Assembly: GCA_024509875.1 (NCBI GenBank)
Contig: JAMPIV010018783.1
Location: 248,001-312,000, forward strand
Direction of reading: 5' to 3'
DNA length: 64,000 bases
Source: Oreohelix idahoensis
Taxonomy: Eukaryota; Mollusca; Gastropoda; Stylommatophora; Oreohelicidae
The notes beneath the pieces were generated by a model. It did not search any database. It was given only the letters and a program-made list of their open reading frames with translations, and was not told the DNA's origin. Positions 44,737 to 54,547 of the stretch are shown here, in pieces; within the stretch, counting starts at the first letter, position 1, and each line of letters begins with the position of its first letter. A program made the position numbers and the translations under genes.

Positions 44737-46225
44737 ACCACTCACCTCTCATGAGTACCCCCTGAAAACATGTGAGACCCCTGCACATGTAAAAGTCAGT
44801 AACCACCTGACGAAAAAACAGAGGGAACAGGTTCAAAAGGTTCTGACTGATCATACGGACGTGTTAACAGACAAACCGGGGCACACGAATTTGTTGGAAT
44901 ATGATATGAAACTAGTAGACCCAACACCGATCTGTATGAGAGCCTACACGATCCCGTTTGCCAAGGAGAAAGCTTTGAAAGAGGAGATTGAGTACCTATT
45001 GAAAGAAGGGATTATTTCTCATAGCGAATCTCCGTATAGTTCTAGTGTGGTTTTGCTGAGGCAACCCTCTGGAGAACATAGACTGTGCATAGATTACAGG
45101 AAGCTGAATGCTGTCACAGAAAATCAGGTGGATTTATTACCGGACACAAATCAGCTATTTGCCAGGCTGAACAAGGCAAAATATTTTTCGAAGGTGGATC
45201 TGAGCAAAGGCTATTATCAGATTCCAGTAAAGCCTGAGGTCCGACCTTATTTGGCATTTAGCACTTCGGAAGGACATTATGAATTCAACATGTTGCCATT
45301 TGGGTTGAAAAATGCTCCGAGTGTGTTTTCTAGGATGATGCGAAAATTGTTGGATCCCCTGAATAACCCATGCATCACCAATTTTATGGATGATATCCTC
45401 ATTGCTACGGAAACATTTGAGGAACACATTAACTCTTTGACTATGCTGTTTGATAGACTTAGAGAGGCTAACTTGACGGCTAGACCACCAAAATGTTGTA
45501 TAGGGTGTAAAAAGTTGGAATTCTTGGGACATCCTGTATATCAGGGTAACATGACCCCTGACCCCAAGAACCTTGAGAAATTGCAGAGATCACCTAGGCC
45601 ACAAACCAAAAAAGACGTGAGATCTTTTGTGTCGTTGTGTGGTTTTTACCAGAAATATATCAACAATTTTAACTCTATTTGTGCTCCTCTGACTGAGTTA
45701 ACTTGCAAGGGAAATCCTGATAGAATTGTTTGGTCAGCCCAGTGTGAATTAGCATACCAGGAATTAAAAGAGAAACTCACGAGCAAGCCTATCCTAAAAT
45801 TACCTGATTTGACTCAGGAATTCATGATAAGAACGGATGCAAGCAATGTGGGCTTGGGGGCCACTTTGTTACAAAGGTCCTCTTCACAAGATGGGGAACT
45901 GAACCCAGTCGCTTATGCTAGCCGCAAGTTGAACAGAGCGGAACAAAACTATTCAACAAGCGAAAAAGAATGTTTGGCTTTGATCTGGGCGATACGAAAG
46001 TTCCAGATCTATCTCTATGGTAGAACATTCGTGGTCCAAACTGATCATTAGCCCCTCATATTCTTATCACAGGCAAAGCACGAAAATGCTCATTTATTAC
46101 GATGGTCGTTGCTCCTACATCCATATTCATTCACTATTGAATACATCCCGGGGTCACAGAACGTAGGTGCAGATTTCCTCAGTAGGCACCCCTGTGATCA
46201 AAACCAGAGTATTCACAAGGCCTAA
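44726..46225 (+). pseudogene. Reverse transcriptase-RNase H of the Gmr1-like element
   Basis: The RT frame is +1 relative to integrase; its first ATG (44726) overlaps the integrase stop within ATGAAAAATGA. Motifs: YTIPFAKEKALKEEIEYLL, SGEHRLCIDYRKLN, FSKVDLSKGYYQI, MLPFGLKNAPSVFSRMM, the active site NFMDDILIATE, LEFLGHPV and FVSLCGFYQKYINNF. RNase H: IRTDASNVGLGATLLQ, YSTSEKECLALIWAI, VQTDH. A TAG follows TDH (46049-46051); the frame then continues PLIFLSQAKHEN...YIPGSQNVGADFLSRHP to 46225. The TAG is probably a former CAG. There is no chromodomain or envelope. Confidence 0.93.
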
Positions 46226-46283
46226 GGAGAAAATTTGATCTATGTGTATCACTGTTTTTGGAACTTGCATCAGTGCATGTTCT

Positions 46284-46297
46284 CAAGTGGGGAGATG
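46284..46297 (+). promoter_or_regulatory. Gmr1-like element polypurine tract
   Basis: CAAGTGGGGAGATG lies directly before the 3' LTR. Confidence 0.65.
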
Positions 46298-48749
46298 TGT
46301 GATAAAATTAAATTGATACATCGATAAAATTATTATTTGTAATTATAAAGTAAGATAGTATAGAAATAAAAATAGTTAAGTTGTGACGCGTCTTTTTTCC
46401 CCATGCCAGTCAGCGCGTTGATTTGAGCAAGACAGGGTGTAGTGTAAGGGTACTATCATTTGCCAGTGACCTTGAAAATATCGGTAACAATTTTGACGGA
46501 ATTAGCCTTGTTTCAGACCAAAAGGGGGAAAAGGAGGAGAGAGGCAAGTGTATTTTTAGAATGAGACTTTTGACACAAATGGTTGAAACACGCAAAATTG
46601 TAGGCAAACGCGGGCGATATTGTTAGCGGCAGATGGAAAAATTCGACACTAAGTCCAATATTTGTTCGTTCCATAAGCACGCAGAGTGACTGGTATAAAC
46701 ACACACGCCTTGCTCTGTCTGCAAATTGGTACATTTTATGACGTCACAGACTTGTTGTTTCGAATTGAACCACACAGAAGCGGGGAGAGAGATGGCGTGT
46801 TTATGTAATATTAGCGATTGAAACTCACATGGAAAATATATGGAATTCTTTATTTCCAATAATAGGGCCATAAAAGTTGGTTAGTTTTATAGCTTATGAT
46901 CTCCTGATAAATGATATGTTTAAAAATACAAAATCCCCCAGATAATAAGAAAGATATTGACAAAAGACTAGATATGCCCAGACAGATGAACGAACAGACG
47001 CTTGTTTTTGCATTCACTATCGGTGACAATTTTTTTTCACGCGTTGTTAAAAAGAGGCAGAAGAGGGGAGGGTCAAAGTCCAGGAGGGAGAGATATTATG
47101 GGATGGCCTAAAACTAAAAATATTTGGGTAGTGGAAATCATGAAGTGAATGAGAGGCAGAACTTGTTAGGTCAAAAACCAAGACTGTTTTTAACTTTTAA
47201 TGCCAAAATGTGACCGACGTACATTTGAAAAATTAAGATGTAATTTTGACTTTATTTTCAAATTCAAAATTGAAAAGCTTAGTCTTCGATCTGATTGGCC
47301 AACACATTTTTTATTAGGGAAAACTTAGATAGGTTTTTGCCATTTTGTAGAAAGCTGTCCCTGAAGCAGGTCGATGTGATCCTAGAAGTTTGACTTTTAA
47401 TTGTAACTAAAACTAAAAGTCATAGTCTAGCCAGCAGCAAAGTTGAATTTGTGCCATCCATCACACCTGTGCTTATTTCATTGAATTCTGGTAAGAAGAA
47501 TATCTATATTATTATGTAATATGTGCAAAGGCAAAAAGTGGGAAAGTGTATGACATGCCTTAAAGAGACAGTTTGGGTATACATATTTGATTTATGTTTG
47601 AATATTGCAATGTTGGAATTGAAAATTATTGTAAGACTAAAGTAAAATAGCAAGCCTCTGTGTTCGCTGAACACTATTGATTGCCTGGAGCGTTTATATT
47701 TTGTAATAGAAGAAAATTATATGCATATAAGGAGATGTACATACTCCTATTAAATTGTGTTGAAGAAGACTATGTAAAGTGACAGTGGCGTATCTGCCAT
47801 ATGGACCTGAGGTGTGGTCACAATATGATGTGTGTTCAAAAAAACTTAGGGGCTGGTACACTTGTAATGCACACGAGGCTGAACCCCATCATGTCATGTA
47901 GAGAGTTGAGGGAAAAATATAACAGATATGAAAAGGCCAGGGTGTCTTTTATATTGCAGGGTTTTATTTCCTGTTACCAGCCGGTGACAGGAAAGCTGAA
48001 GTACGAGTGAAGACAGTAACGTTTCCAGTACAGCGTATTCTGTATAAATAATTGTCAAGTGGAGCTCTGAGAGTTGATTTTCTTTACAGAGCCATATCAA
48101 CAATTGAATCTTCACGAAGGAAATTTCAGGTTATGTGCCACAATCTGGGCAATCTGACACTTTATCTGGAGAAAACTGTTTCCCTACCCATTAACAGAAA
48201 CTCTCGGGGAAATGATGACATAAACAGTCTCTCCAATAACTGACTCACATTATTAATTATTACTTAACAGGCTGTGAAACACCTTACGGAACATTTTAAT
48301 ATTAATAGTATTATTGTTGGACCAAGAGTCCTTATTTTCAGTTCAATTATTAGTGTAACATACATTTTCTTCAGTTTTAAAAGACCTGTCCAAAAGAGGT
48401 TGCAGGACAGGCACAATAAAATTGTATAAAAAAATATTTCCAAATTGAAAACTAAACAACAGCGTTAGTAAGATTCTATTCGAGAGTTAAACTGTGTTGT
48501 TTTGATGTACCATCATTTCATTGCATCCCCTAGACACTAGCTACATCAAACACCATACATTAGAATTAATTTACAGCACCGTGTGAGATCTTGAGAGGTA
48601 GCGTTAGGTCCCTTGAGAACTCATCTTCTTCAACCACTAGACTCAAGGTCTTACATAGCTTGACCTCACACGGTTAACACATCTAACTCTATCATTCTTA
48701 TCTTTTACCATCATAACCTCTCCAGCAAATTAAACTTTGCTACATAAAT
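46298..48749 (+). repeat. Gmr1-like element 3' LTR
   Basis: Colinear with the 5' LTR with scattered single-base changes and a few 1-5 base indels. Confidence 0.92.
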
Positions 48750-48945
48750 CCCCAGGTAAAGAGAAGTAGAGGTAGACAAAAAAGCACATAGAGAAGAGAA
48801 TTGGTGACAAAATTGGAAGTGAAAATGATGAGGAAGGTGTGAAAAGAACTACAGCTGATGGCACTTGAGGACTTGGCATGTGAATGTTGAAGACGTCGGC
48901 TCCTTGGGGAGCTAAAGGGTATTGATTGATTGATTGATTGATTGT
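48750..48945 (+). pseudogene. LINE-G 3' end, right of the Gmr1-like element
   Basis: Continues the LINE-G fragment cut at 39194: PQVKRSRGRQKST, a stop, RRELVTKLEVKMMRKV, and the 3' terminus CTCCTTGGGGAGCTAAAGG with an (ATTG)n tail at 48928-48943. Confidence 0.8.
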
Positions 48946-48996
48946 AGCCTGCTTATCTTTGTACCTCATTGACTTGTCCATTGTTACACATCACAG

Positions 48997-49098
48997 GCTC
49001 AGAATCAGAAGCTGAATAGCTCAATGAGGGACTTTCAAAATGCTAAACAAGCATTCAGAGCCCGGGAGCAGGAACTTTTATCATTGCTTAAAGAAAAG
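48997..49098 (+). CDS. CCDC62-like gene, exon 4
   Basis: 102 bp, phase 0 to 0, between CACATCACAG and AAAGAAAAG|GTATGG. Encodes AQNQKLNSSMRDFQNAKQAF and REQELLSLLKEK, coiled coil. The exon end and donor are echoed by repeats in the following intron. Confidence 0.85.
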
Positions 49099-49181
49099 GT
49101 ATGGATATTAAGAAGCTATTGCTTGAAGAAAAGGTTAGTATAGTCAAGGAATGTTGCTTTAGGAAAAGGCATGGATGTTAA
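49084..49181. repeat. Minisatellite seeded by the exon 4 3' end
   Basis: Three units of about 34 bp: TTGCTTAAAGAAAAGGTATG (exon end plus donor), TTGCTTGAAGAAAAGGTTAG and TTGCTTTAGGAAAAGGCATG. Related units resume at 62440. Confidence 0.8.
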
Positions 49182-50049
49182 CCCTACAAGCTCTGATTCC
49201 CTGAGAGTTACACCCCCCTATGCCTGAGCTCCTGAACAAAAATGAACAACAACACGTCACAGAAAAAATGATTACATGAAAACCACTGCACACATACAGA
49301 TACAATTTCAAGACATTATCGAAAATAGGCGTGCTTAAAACCTAGCACCAGTATTGTATTCCACCATACAATATTAGCCAACCCTGCAGGTGGATCCACT
49401 ACCAGCTGATAGAGGACCCCTCCCCCTGGCACCAGTCACAGTGTGGTCAAAATCCTTACTTACTTACTTAGTCGTTCCCCTTCTACGGTGAGGTGTAGAG
49501 GTTTGGAAGAGAGAACGCCAGACTATCCTATCGACTGTCTTCCTCCTGGCCTGGTTCCATTCTAGTCCTCGGTCCTTCAAAGATTGTCTAATGTTGTCCT
49601 CCCAGCGGACTATGGGTCATCCTGTGGTTCTGGATCCCTGGCTCTTTGTTTCCCATGCTTGTCGTGGTAGCCGATCTTCTCCCATTCTGCAGACATGGCC
49701 AAACCAGGTCAAAATCCTGCTCATTATTACTATCAGATCTACTTTCTTCATCATTAGAGTCTAGTTCACTTTCAGAATACATTACTTGAAATTTCTGTTC
49801 GTAGTCAGAAAATGATATATTCTCTTACCTGAGCAGCTGTAAGCAGCCTAGACTTAGGCCTTTCCCACTGAAAGTACTTGGTTCCTGTGATGTGGTACTG
49901 TGATTTTATTTTTCAATAGGCCCCATTCGCCCTCTCTAGATAATTATTTATGTTGTTATGAGACCATTCTTCTTCTCCCTGTAACTATTTGAGTTAAGTC
50001 TTCTTCTCTTAGTAATTAATTGCGTTTTCTGGAGGGATTACTGTAGGGT
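49182..50049 (-). mobile_element. Fossil piggyBac-like element (tentative)
   Basis: The left end TTAA-CCCTACA and right end TGTAGGG-TTTAA form a short inverted pair beside TTAA-like targets. Inside, the minus strand encodes an acidic leader FSDYEQKFQVMYSESELDSN followed by DEESRSDSNNEQDFD. It resembles the acidic N-terminus of piggyBac transposases such as the neighbouring element. No catalytic domain is visible. It is interrupted by a LINE-B fragment. The inverted repeats are short, so the call is weak. Confidence 0.4.
49456..49706 (-). mobile_element. LINE-B 3' fragment, copy 3
   Basis: 251-bp 5'-truncated copy of the LINE-B 3' end with a (TAAG)n tail. The 11-bp duplication GGTCAAAATCC lies at 49445-49455 and 49707-49717. 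Confidence 0.93.
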
Positions 50050-50060
50050 TTAACACTTTG

Positions 50061-50785
50061 CTGACCAGCGATCCGGAGCATTAATGTCTCCCATTACCAA
50101 GGGTGTTTGCAGATTTCTTTAAAAATAACTGTTTTTTTTTTAATTCATAAAAAATTGAAAAACAGACATAGGGTTTTGAAATTTTCAGAGCGCCACTATG
50201 AATGGTTGCTACATCTGAAAAAATATATTTTATGCAAATTGGTCACATGATCATGGCGGCCATCTTGAATTTGTGTGGCTATTTATAGAAATTTCAGGAG
50301 ATGTTTTAAAACCATGATATTTTTCCAGTGTTTAGGGAATTTGTTCTATGTCAGTGCAATAAAATGTTAGGGACGTTGATGGCAATGAACAAAATAAGCT
50401 TGATCGACATACTGATTTAACGATTAACCAGCAATCCAGAACATTAATGTCTTCCATTATCAAGGGTGTTTGCCGATTTCTTTAAAAATAACTGGTTTTT
50501 TTTTTAAATTCATAAAAAATTGAAAAACAGACATAGGGTTTTGAAATTTTCAGAGCACCATTATGAATGGTTGCTACATCTGAATAAGTATATTTTATGC
50601 AAATTGGTCACATGATCATGGCGGCCATCTTGCATTTGTGTGGTTATTTATAGAAATTTCAGGAGATGTTTTAAAACCATGATATTTTTCCAGTGTTTAG
50701 TGAATTTGTTTGATGTCAGTGCAATAAAATGTTAGGGACATTGATGGCAATGAAGAAAATAATCTTGATTGATGTACTGATTTAA
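50061..50785. repeat. Direct duplication of the piggyBac left subterminal region
   Basis: Copy 1 is about 50061-50422 and copy 2 about 50424-50785, some 95% identical. Each has ACATTAATGTC or GCATTAATGTC, TTTCTTTAAAAATAACTG, ATGATCATGGCGGCCATCTT and GCAATAAAATGTTAGGGAC. Confidence 0.92.
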
Positions 50786-50988
50786 TGATAACCATATATT
50801 TCAACATAAAAGGCTAACAAAAATTGTGAATAAAATGCAAAGAAAATTTAATTTTTGTATTTGTCTTTTTTGAGTGTATTCTGTGTCTGCGGCATCTGAC
50901 AATGAGTGTTTGTGAATGTTTTGAATAGTTACGTACCTCTAGTTGGAGTCTGAGCTGCTTCCTTCATTAACTGGGATTGAAGTTGTAG

Positions 50989-52021
50989 CTATAGGCCTCT
51001 GCAAGAGTCTTTGTCTGGATCGTTGATAATCCTCGACTGTGTGGTATAATTTGAAGCACGGTATCGTGCATAGAGGTACATTGCAATCTGGGCAGTACAT
51101 GACGGCTTCTCAATGAAGTGGCGCTCAGTAAGTCGTGTTGTTGTGACTTGTGGTTTTGAAGGTGTCACATTGCGTCGAAGAATAGCAGGTTCAATAAGAG
51201 CGAGACTGACATCCTGCCTGAACTTCTTTGCTATGATCTTTTTTGTAGAGTTGGCAGTGTTGTAGGTTATGTGCCCATTAACCAGGGCAGTTTCAACTAA
51301 GAAATGGTATAATGGCAGGTACCATTTATATGATCTGTGTGGGTAGGGATAGCTTGCACCCAGTTGGCCGAAGTGGTCGACACCTCCCATACTTTTGTTG
51401 TATTTTTCTGCTAGCCCTGGCTTCTGAATTGTTCTGCCCTCAGGTATTCCTCGTTTTCTAACTGTCTTGTCCATAACATCATTGGAGTGAACAGTAGATA
51501 AAAGGTTAACTCTTTTCGTGTCATGCCAGGTAACTGCCAACATGCCTTTATCTTCTGTGGCACAAAACACAAGATGATCTGCCTTTTTCAATTTGAGTTG
51601 CTTTTTCTTCAATGCTTCAGGAAAATGCTTCCTATTCTCAGCTACTGTTCCACATGCACCAATCTGAATTTCTTTCAGCTCTTGAAATAAAGCTGGGGCT
51701 GAATAAAAGCTGTTGCAGTAGAGAATATGTCCTTTGTTGCCATATCCATCAAGAAGATCTTTCACAACCCTGGAAGTTGCCCCAACCCACAGATTAGATT
51801 ATATGTGCAGTCTTGCTGTGGTCTCTTGTGCCACGCCCATCTCCTGCTTCAGATGTACTTACATCACCTTCATCTAATCCAAATTCGTTGTCGCTGCTAT
51901 CAGTTGCGTTATGATTGAGTGATACATCTCTACTTAGCCATGAGATATCACTTTCGGCCCCAGATTCGCTGCCAGAGTCAGAATCATCTCTGTTATAAGT
52001 CTGGTTTTCATCATCACACAT
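50989..52021 (-). pseudogene. piggyBac transposase, N- and C-terminal remnants
   Basis: The N-terminal frame (52021-51794) starts MCDDENQTYNRDDSDSGSES, acidic as is usual. It stops at once and is followed by the C-terminal frame (51765-50989) from DLLDGYGNKGHILYCNSFYS through VTWHDTKRVNLLSTVHSN and EKYNKSMGGVDHFGQL to a Cys-poor end. The middle of the DDE domain, with the first catalytic Asp, is deleted. The second Asp position appears as Asn (CNSFYSA where DNFYTS is usual), and the third (GGVDHF) remains. Inactive. Confidence 0.88.
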
Positions 52022-52285
52022 GATGAAAACAAAGAACGGGCTCTTGTACTAAAAATAATGAAATTTTAATCAAAACTCCGCTAGAAACAGCGCTTCATGA
52101 TATCATTCATGGGCGCAGCCATTTTGGAATGTTAAAAATACCCGGATGAGGCTTGTTTCGTAAAACTATCGATATGGCTGTCTGTTGCGTTGGTAGAGTT
52201 ATTAATTTGACTTTCGTCGAATCTGGTCAGCAAGGGTTTCAACCGGAAATTCGACTATCGTCGAATTTGGTCAGCAAAGTGTTAA

Positions 52286-53289
52286 GTTTAAACTTGCACC
52301 AGTTTTCTTTTCTCTAAAGTAATTGCGTACAAGTAGTCGTATTTCCTTTGTTAAATTAATCGCGGTCATTTTATTGTATTTACTAGGCGTTGTAGTTATT
52401 TTAGGCTGGGTAGATTTTTCAGCTCGGATGAAACCGAAAAACCCGCACCTACCCAGGTAAATTGGGGGTGGGTGTGAAAAAGCACTACCCAGGTACTTAA
52501 AACTGGCGCTAAGATCGAATTAAAGTAAATGTTGCTCACGCAGTCATTGTAACATTATCTTAAATGACGCAATTTTGGGACGCGCGGTAGCGGTAATAAT
52601 ATGAGTCATGAATAGCTTGGGGGATTTCAATAGTTTATGAAATGCAGGAATATTATTGGTTTAAGAGCGACGCCTAGCGATGACGTAGGGCGTGGGTTCT
52701 GGCATGGGGTCCCTTGGATAAATAACAGGGTAAATCATTAGCGGGTATCTTTTGCCTCCAGAAATTCAGCCGTGTAAACAGTCATTTTCGACTGCTCTTA
52801 AAGTGGGAAATTCGAATTGGGTATGTTCATATTTTAGTTTAGCGTGGTACTTATAATTCGATTCTTAATAGAACCTTAGCACGATAACGTAAGTTTCTCT
52901 TCAGGGAGTTAAATTAACTTTTATATAAACGAAAGCGCGATCAATTACTATCTTAGAGATAAAATGTAAATGTAAGTGTGCATATAATGTTTTTCTAGGT
53001 TAAGCTAGTTCGATCTTTGGTTGTTGGGGTAGCTTTGTGATATTATCTGTGTGAGTATAGCGTTTAGATATGCGGGCACTCTGTCATAGGTAATTGGTGG
53101 ACTGGGAAAATCGCAATGCGATTATGATAGGGGCAGAGTAGATACATGGGCGTAATTGTGTATTTTAATTAATTGGGGCTATTACTTTGTTATATAGTCA
53201 GAAGAGAGGGGTGTACTTAATATTTCCTTATCTTTTGATCTATAATATTTGCAGCGTAAATACGCTTGCGAAATTAATTGTAGAAGTTT
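52286..53289. other. Intron sequence, no gene seen
   Basis: No recognisable coding or RNA gene; possible decayed transposon DNA. Confidence 0.5.
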
Positions 53290-53302
53290 AAGTCCTTAGA
53301 CT

Positions 53303-53579
53303 GGGAGCCGCGCTGGTGTAATGGCTTCGGCGTTGTACTGGCGACCAGGTGTTCATGGTTCAAACCCGGGCGTCGGCGTTTGAAGAAATGTTTACGGCCG
53401 GAAATTTTACTGAATAGCCTGAACGGCTCCTGTGATAAACCCTCTGTGGATGGGAAGGAGCGAAGCTCCTGACCGGGTTGGAAGGAAAGTCCTCAGGTTC
53501 CCCAGCCTCACAATGACATGTCATTGGGCCGAAGGGCTGAAAGCCCAAGTGCCGCTGGATAAAAAAAAAAAAAAAAAAA
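53303..53579 (+). mobile_element. tRNA-SINE family S3, copy 1
   Basis: About 277 bp with the 13-bp duplication AAGTCCTTAGACT (53290-53302) repeated after an A-tail of about 20. Head: GGGAGCCGCGCTGGTGTAAT (A box) and GGTTCAAACCCGGG (B box). The central part CTGAATAGCCTGAACGGCTC is shared with 61395-61538. Confidence 0.93.
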
Positions 53580-53591
53580 AGTCCTTAGACT

Positions 53592-54280
53592 TTATCAATA
53601 CGGTAATTGTGAGGGTCCAATATATATATAGGTAACCTCAATTTGTTTATAGTTTTTGCAGTATAAATATGCTAGCATATTTTGTGTACGTTATTTTATT
53701 GTGCATTTTATTGTTATGTAGTCAGAAGACAAAAGATGTAATTAATATTACTGAGACGGGAGTTCATCTTTCCTGTTTATATTGTGTAAAGTGATGAGCA
53801 TCAAAAGTCAGCCTGTAAAAATAAAGTAGGGCTAGGAATTTAGTACAGGAGTTTCCCTAAGTTTGAATTGTTGTGACTCTGTGGCTAGTGTGGTGAAGTG
53901 GGATGTTATAAATATTTATAGGGGGACTTAGTGTACTGACTGAGATCAGCTGTGAAGGTATCTATATCTAATGAGAGTAGTGTATTATAGATAACCTTAC
54001 TTGCTGCCACATATATATATATCTCAGTCAGAATTATTCTGGAATAGTGTGATGACTACGTTATGTGTCTAGGGTATGTGTATGATGAAGTGTAAGTCAC
54101 AACAACAGACAGATAAACAATTTAATTTAATCCACTACTCTTGACAACACTGTGACACTCACATACATATAACACTCTATGAAAATATCTTAAGGAGTCA
54201 CTGATAACTTTTCAAATAACAATATGTATTCATTGTTGTCATAAAGGTATATGTATTAAGACAATTAAATTCCCCTCTGA
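53592..54280. other. Intron sequence, no gene seen
   Basis: AT-rich; parts around 53640-53760 resemble 53150-53290 weakly (GTCAGAAGA, TTTGCAG-TAAATA), perhaps an old duplication. Confidence 0.4.
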
Positions 54281-54547
54281 ATGTTATTTTTACAAAGTCA
54301 TTTCAAGATGAGGGGACATAATGTTGAGCTCAGCTGGCCAAATCAGCTTATCTTGCGTGATGGCGGCAGGAAAAGACTCTTCTGCTCGAATTCTCCCCTG
54401 GGCTCTGGAGACACCTCACTGATAGCTAGATGGACCAAGGAGTATGCTGTCCGACTCTGGATTCAGCACAGCTCTAACCAGGTGCTGCTCAATACCATCA
54501 AGACCACGGTCCCTGAAAACAAGAAGGATGTACCTTCTACTTCATAA
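54281..54547 (+). other. Unassigned open frame
   Basis: 88 codons, or 79 from the second ATG: MRGHNVELSWPNQLILRDGG, then RKRLFCSNSPLGSGDTSLIA and KTTVPENKKDVPSTS. The composition looks more protein-like than the surrounding DNA, but no family is recognised. No acceptor is visible at its start and it is followed by a stop, so it could be the last exon of something or a transposon remnant. It is not an obvious part of the coiled-coil gene. Confidence 0.3.

Larger units (their letters stand above)
39195..48749 (+). mobile_element. Gmr1-like Ty3/gypsy element with integrase upstream of RT
   Basis: 9555-bp LTR element inserted in LINE-G. The LTRs (39195-41648, 46298-48749) are unusually long at 2.45 kb and about 98% identical by eye. 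Gag is followed by protease-integrase, then RT-RNase H, the reverse of normal Ty3/gypsy order. All domains are of Ty3/gypsy type by motif. That combination defines Gmr1-type elements, first described in deuterostomes. The target duplication is unclear: AAT, or an imperfect GGAAT/TAAAT, at the borders. Gag carries two TGA stops and one frameshift, and RNase H one TAG, so this copy is not autonomous. Confidence 0.92.
50054..52281 (-). mobile_element. piggyBac element with internally deleted transposase
   Basis: The ends are perfect 14-bp inverted repeats CACTTTGCTGACCA...TGGTCAGCAAAGTG, flanked by TTAA (50050-50053, 52282-52285). The left 0.7 kb is a direct duplication of about 362 bp; the right end has two 27-bp subterminal repeats spaced 44 bp apart. 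The 2228-bp element encodes only the two ends of a transposase. Confidence 0.95.

Noticed and set aside
53303..53380. tRNA genes at 53.3, 61.5, 38.5 and 30.3 kb
   Set aside because: A and B boxes are present, but they lead SINE bodies with target duplications and no clover-leaf was convincing.
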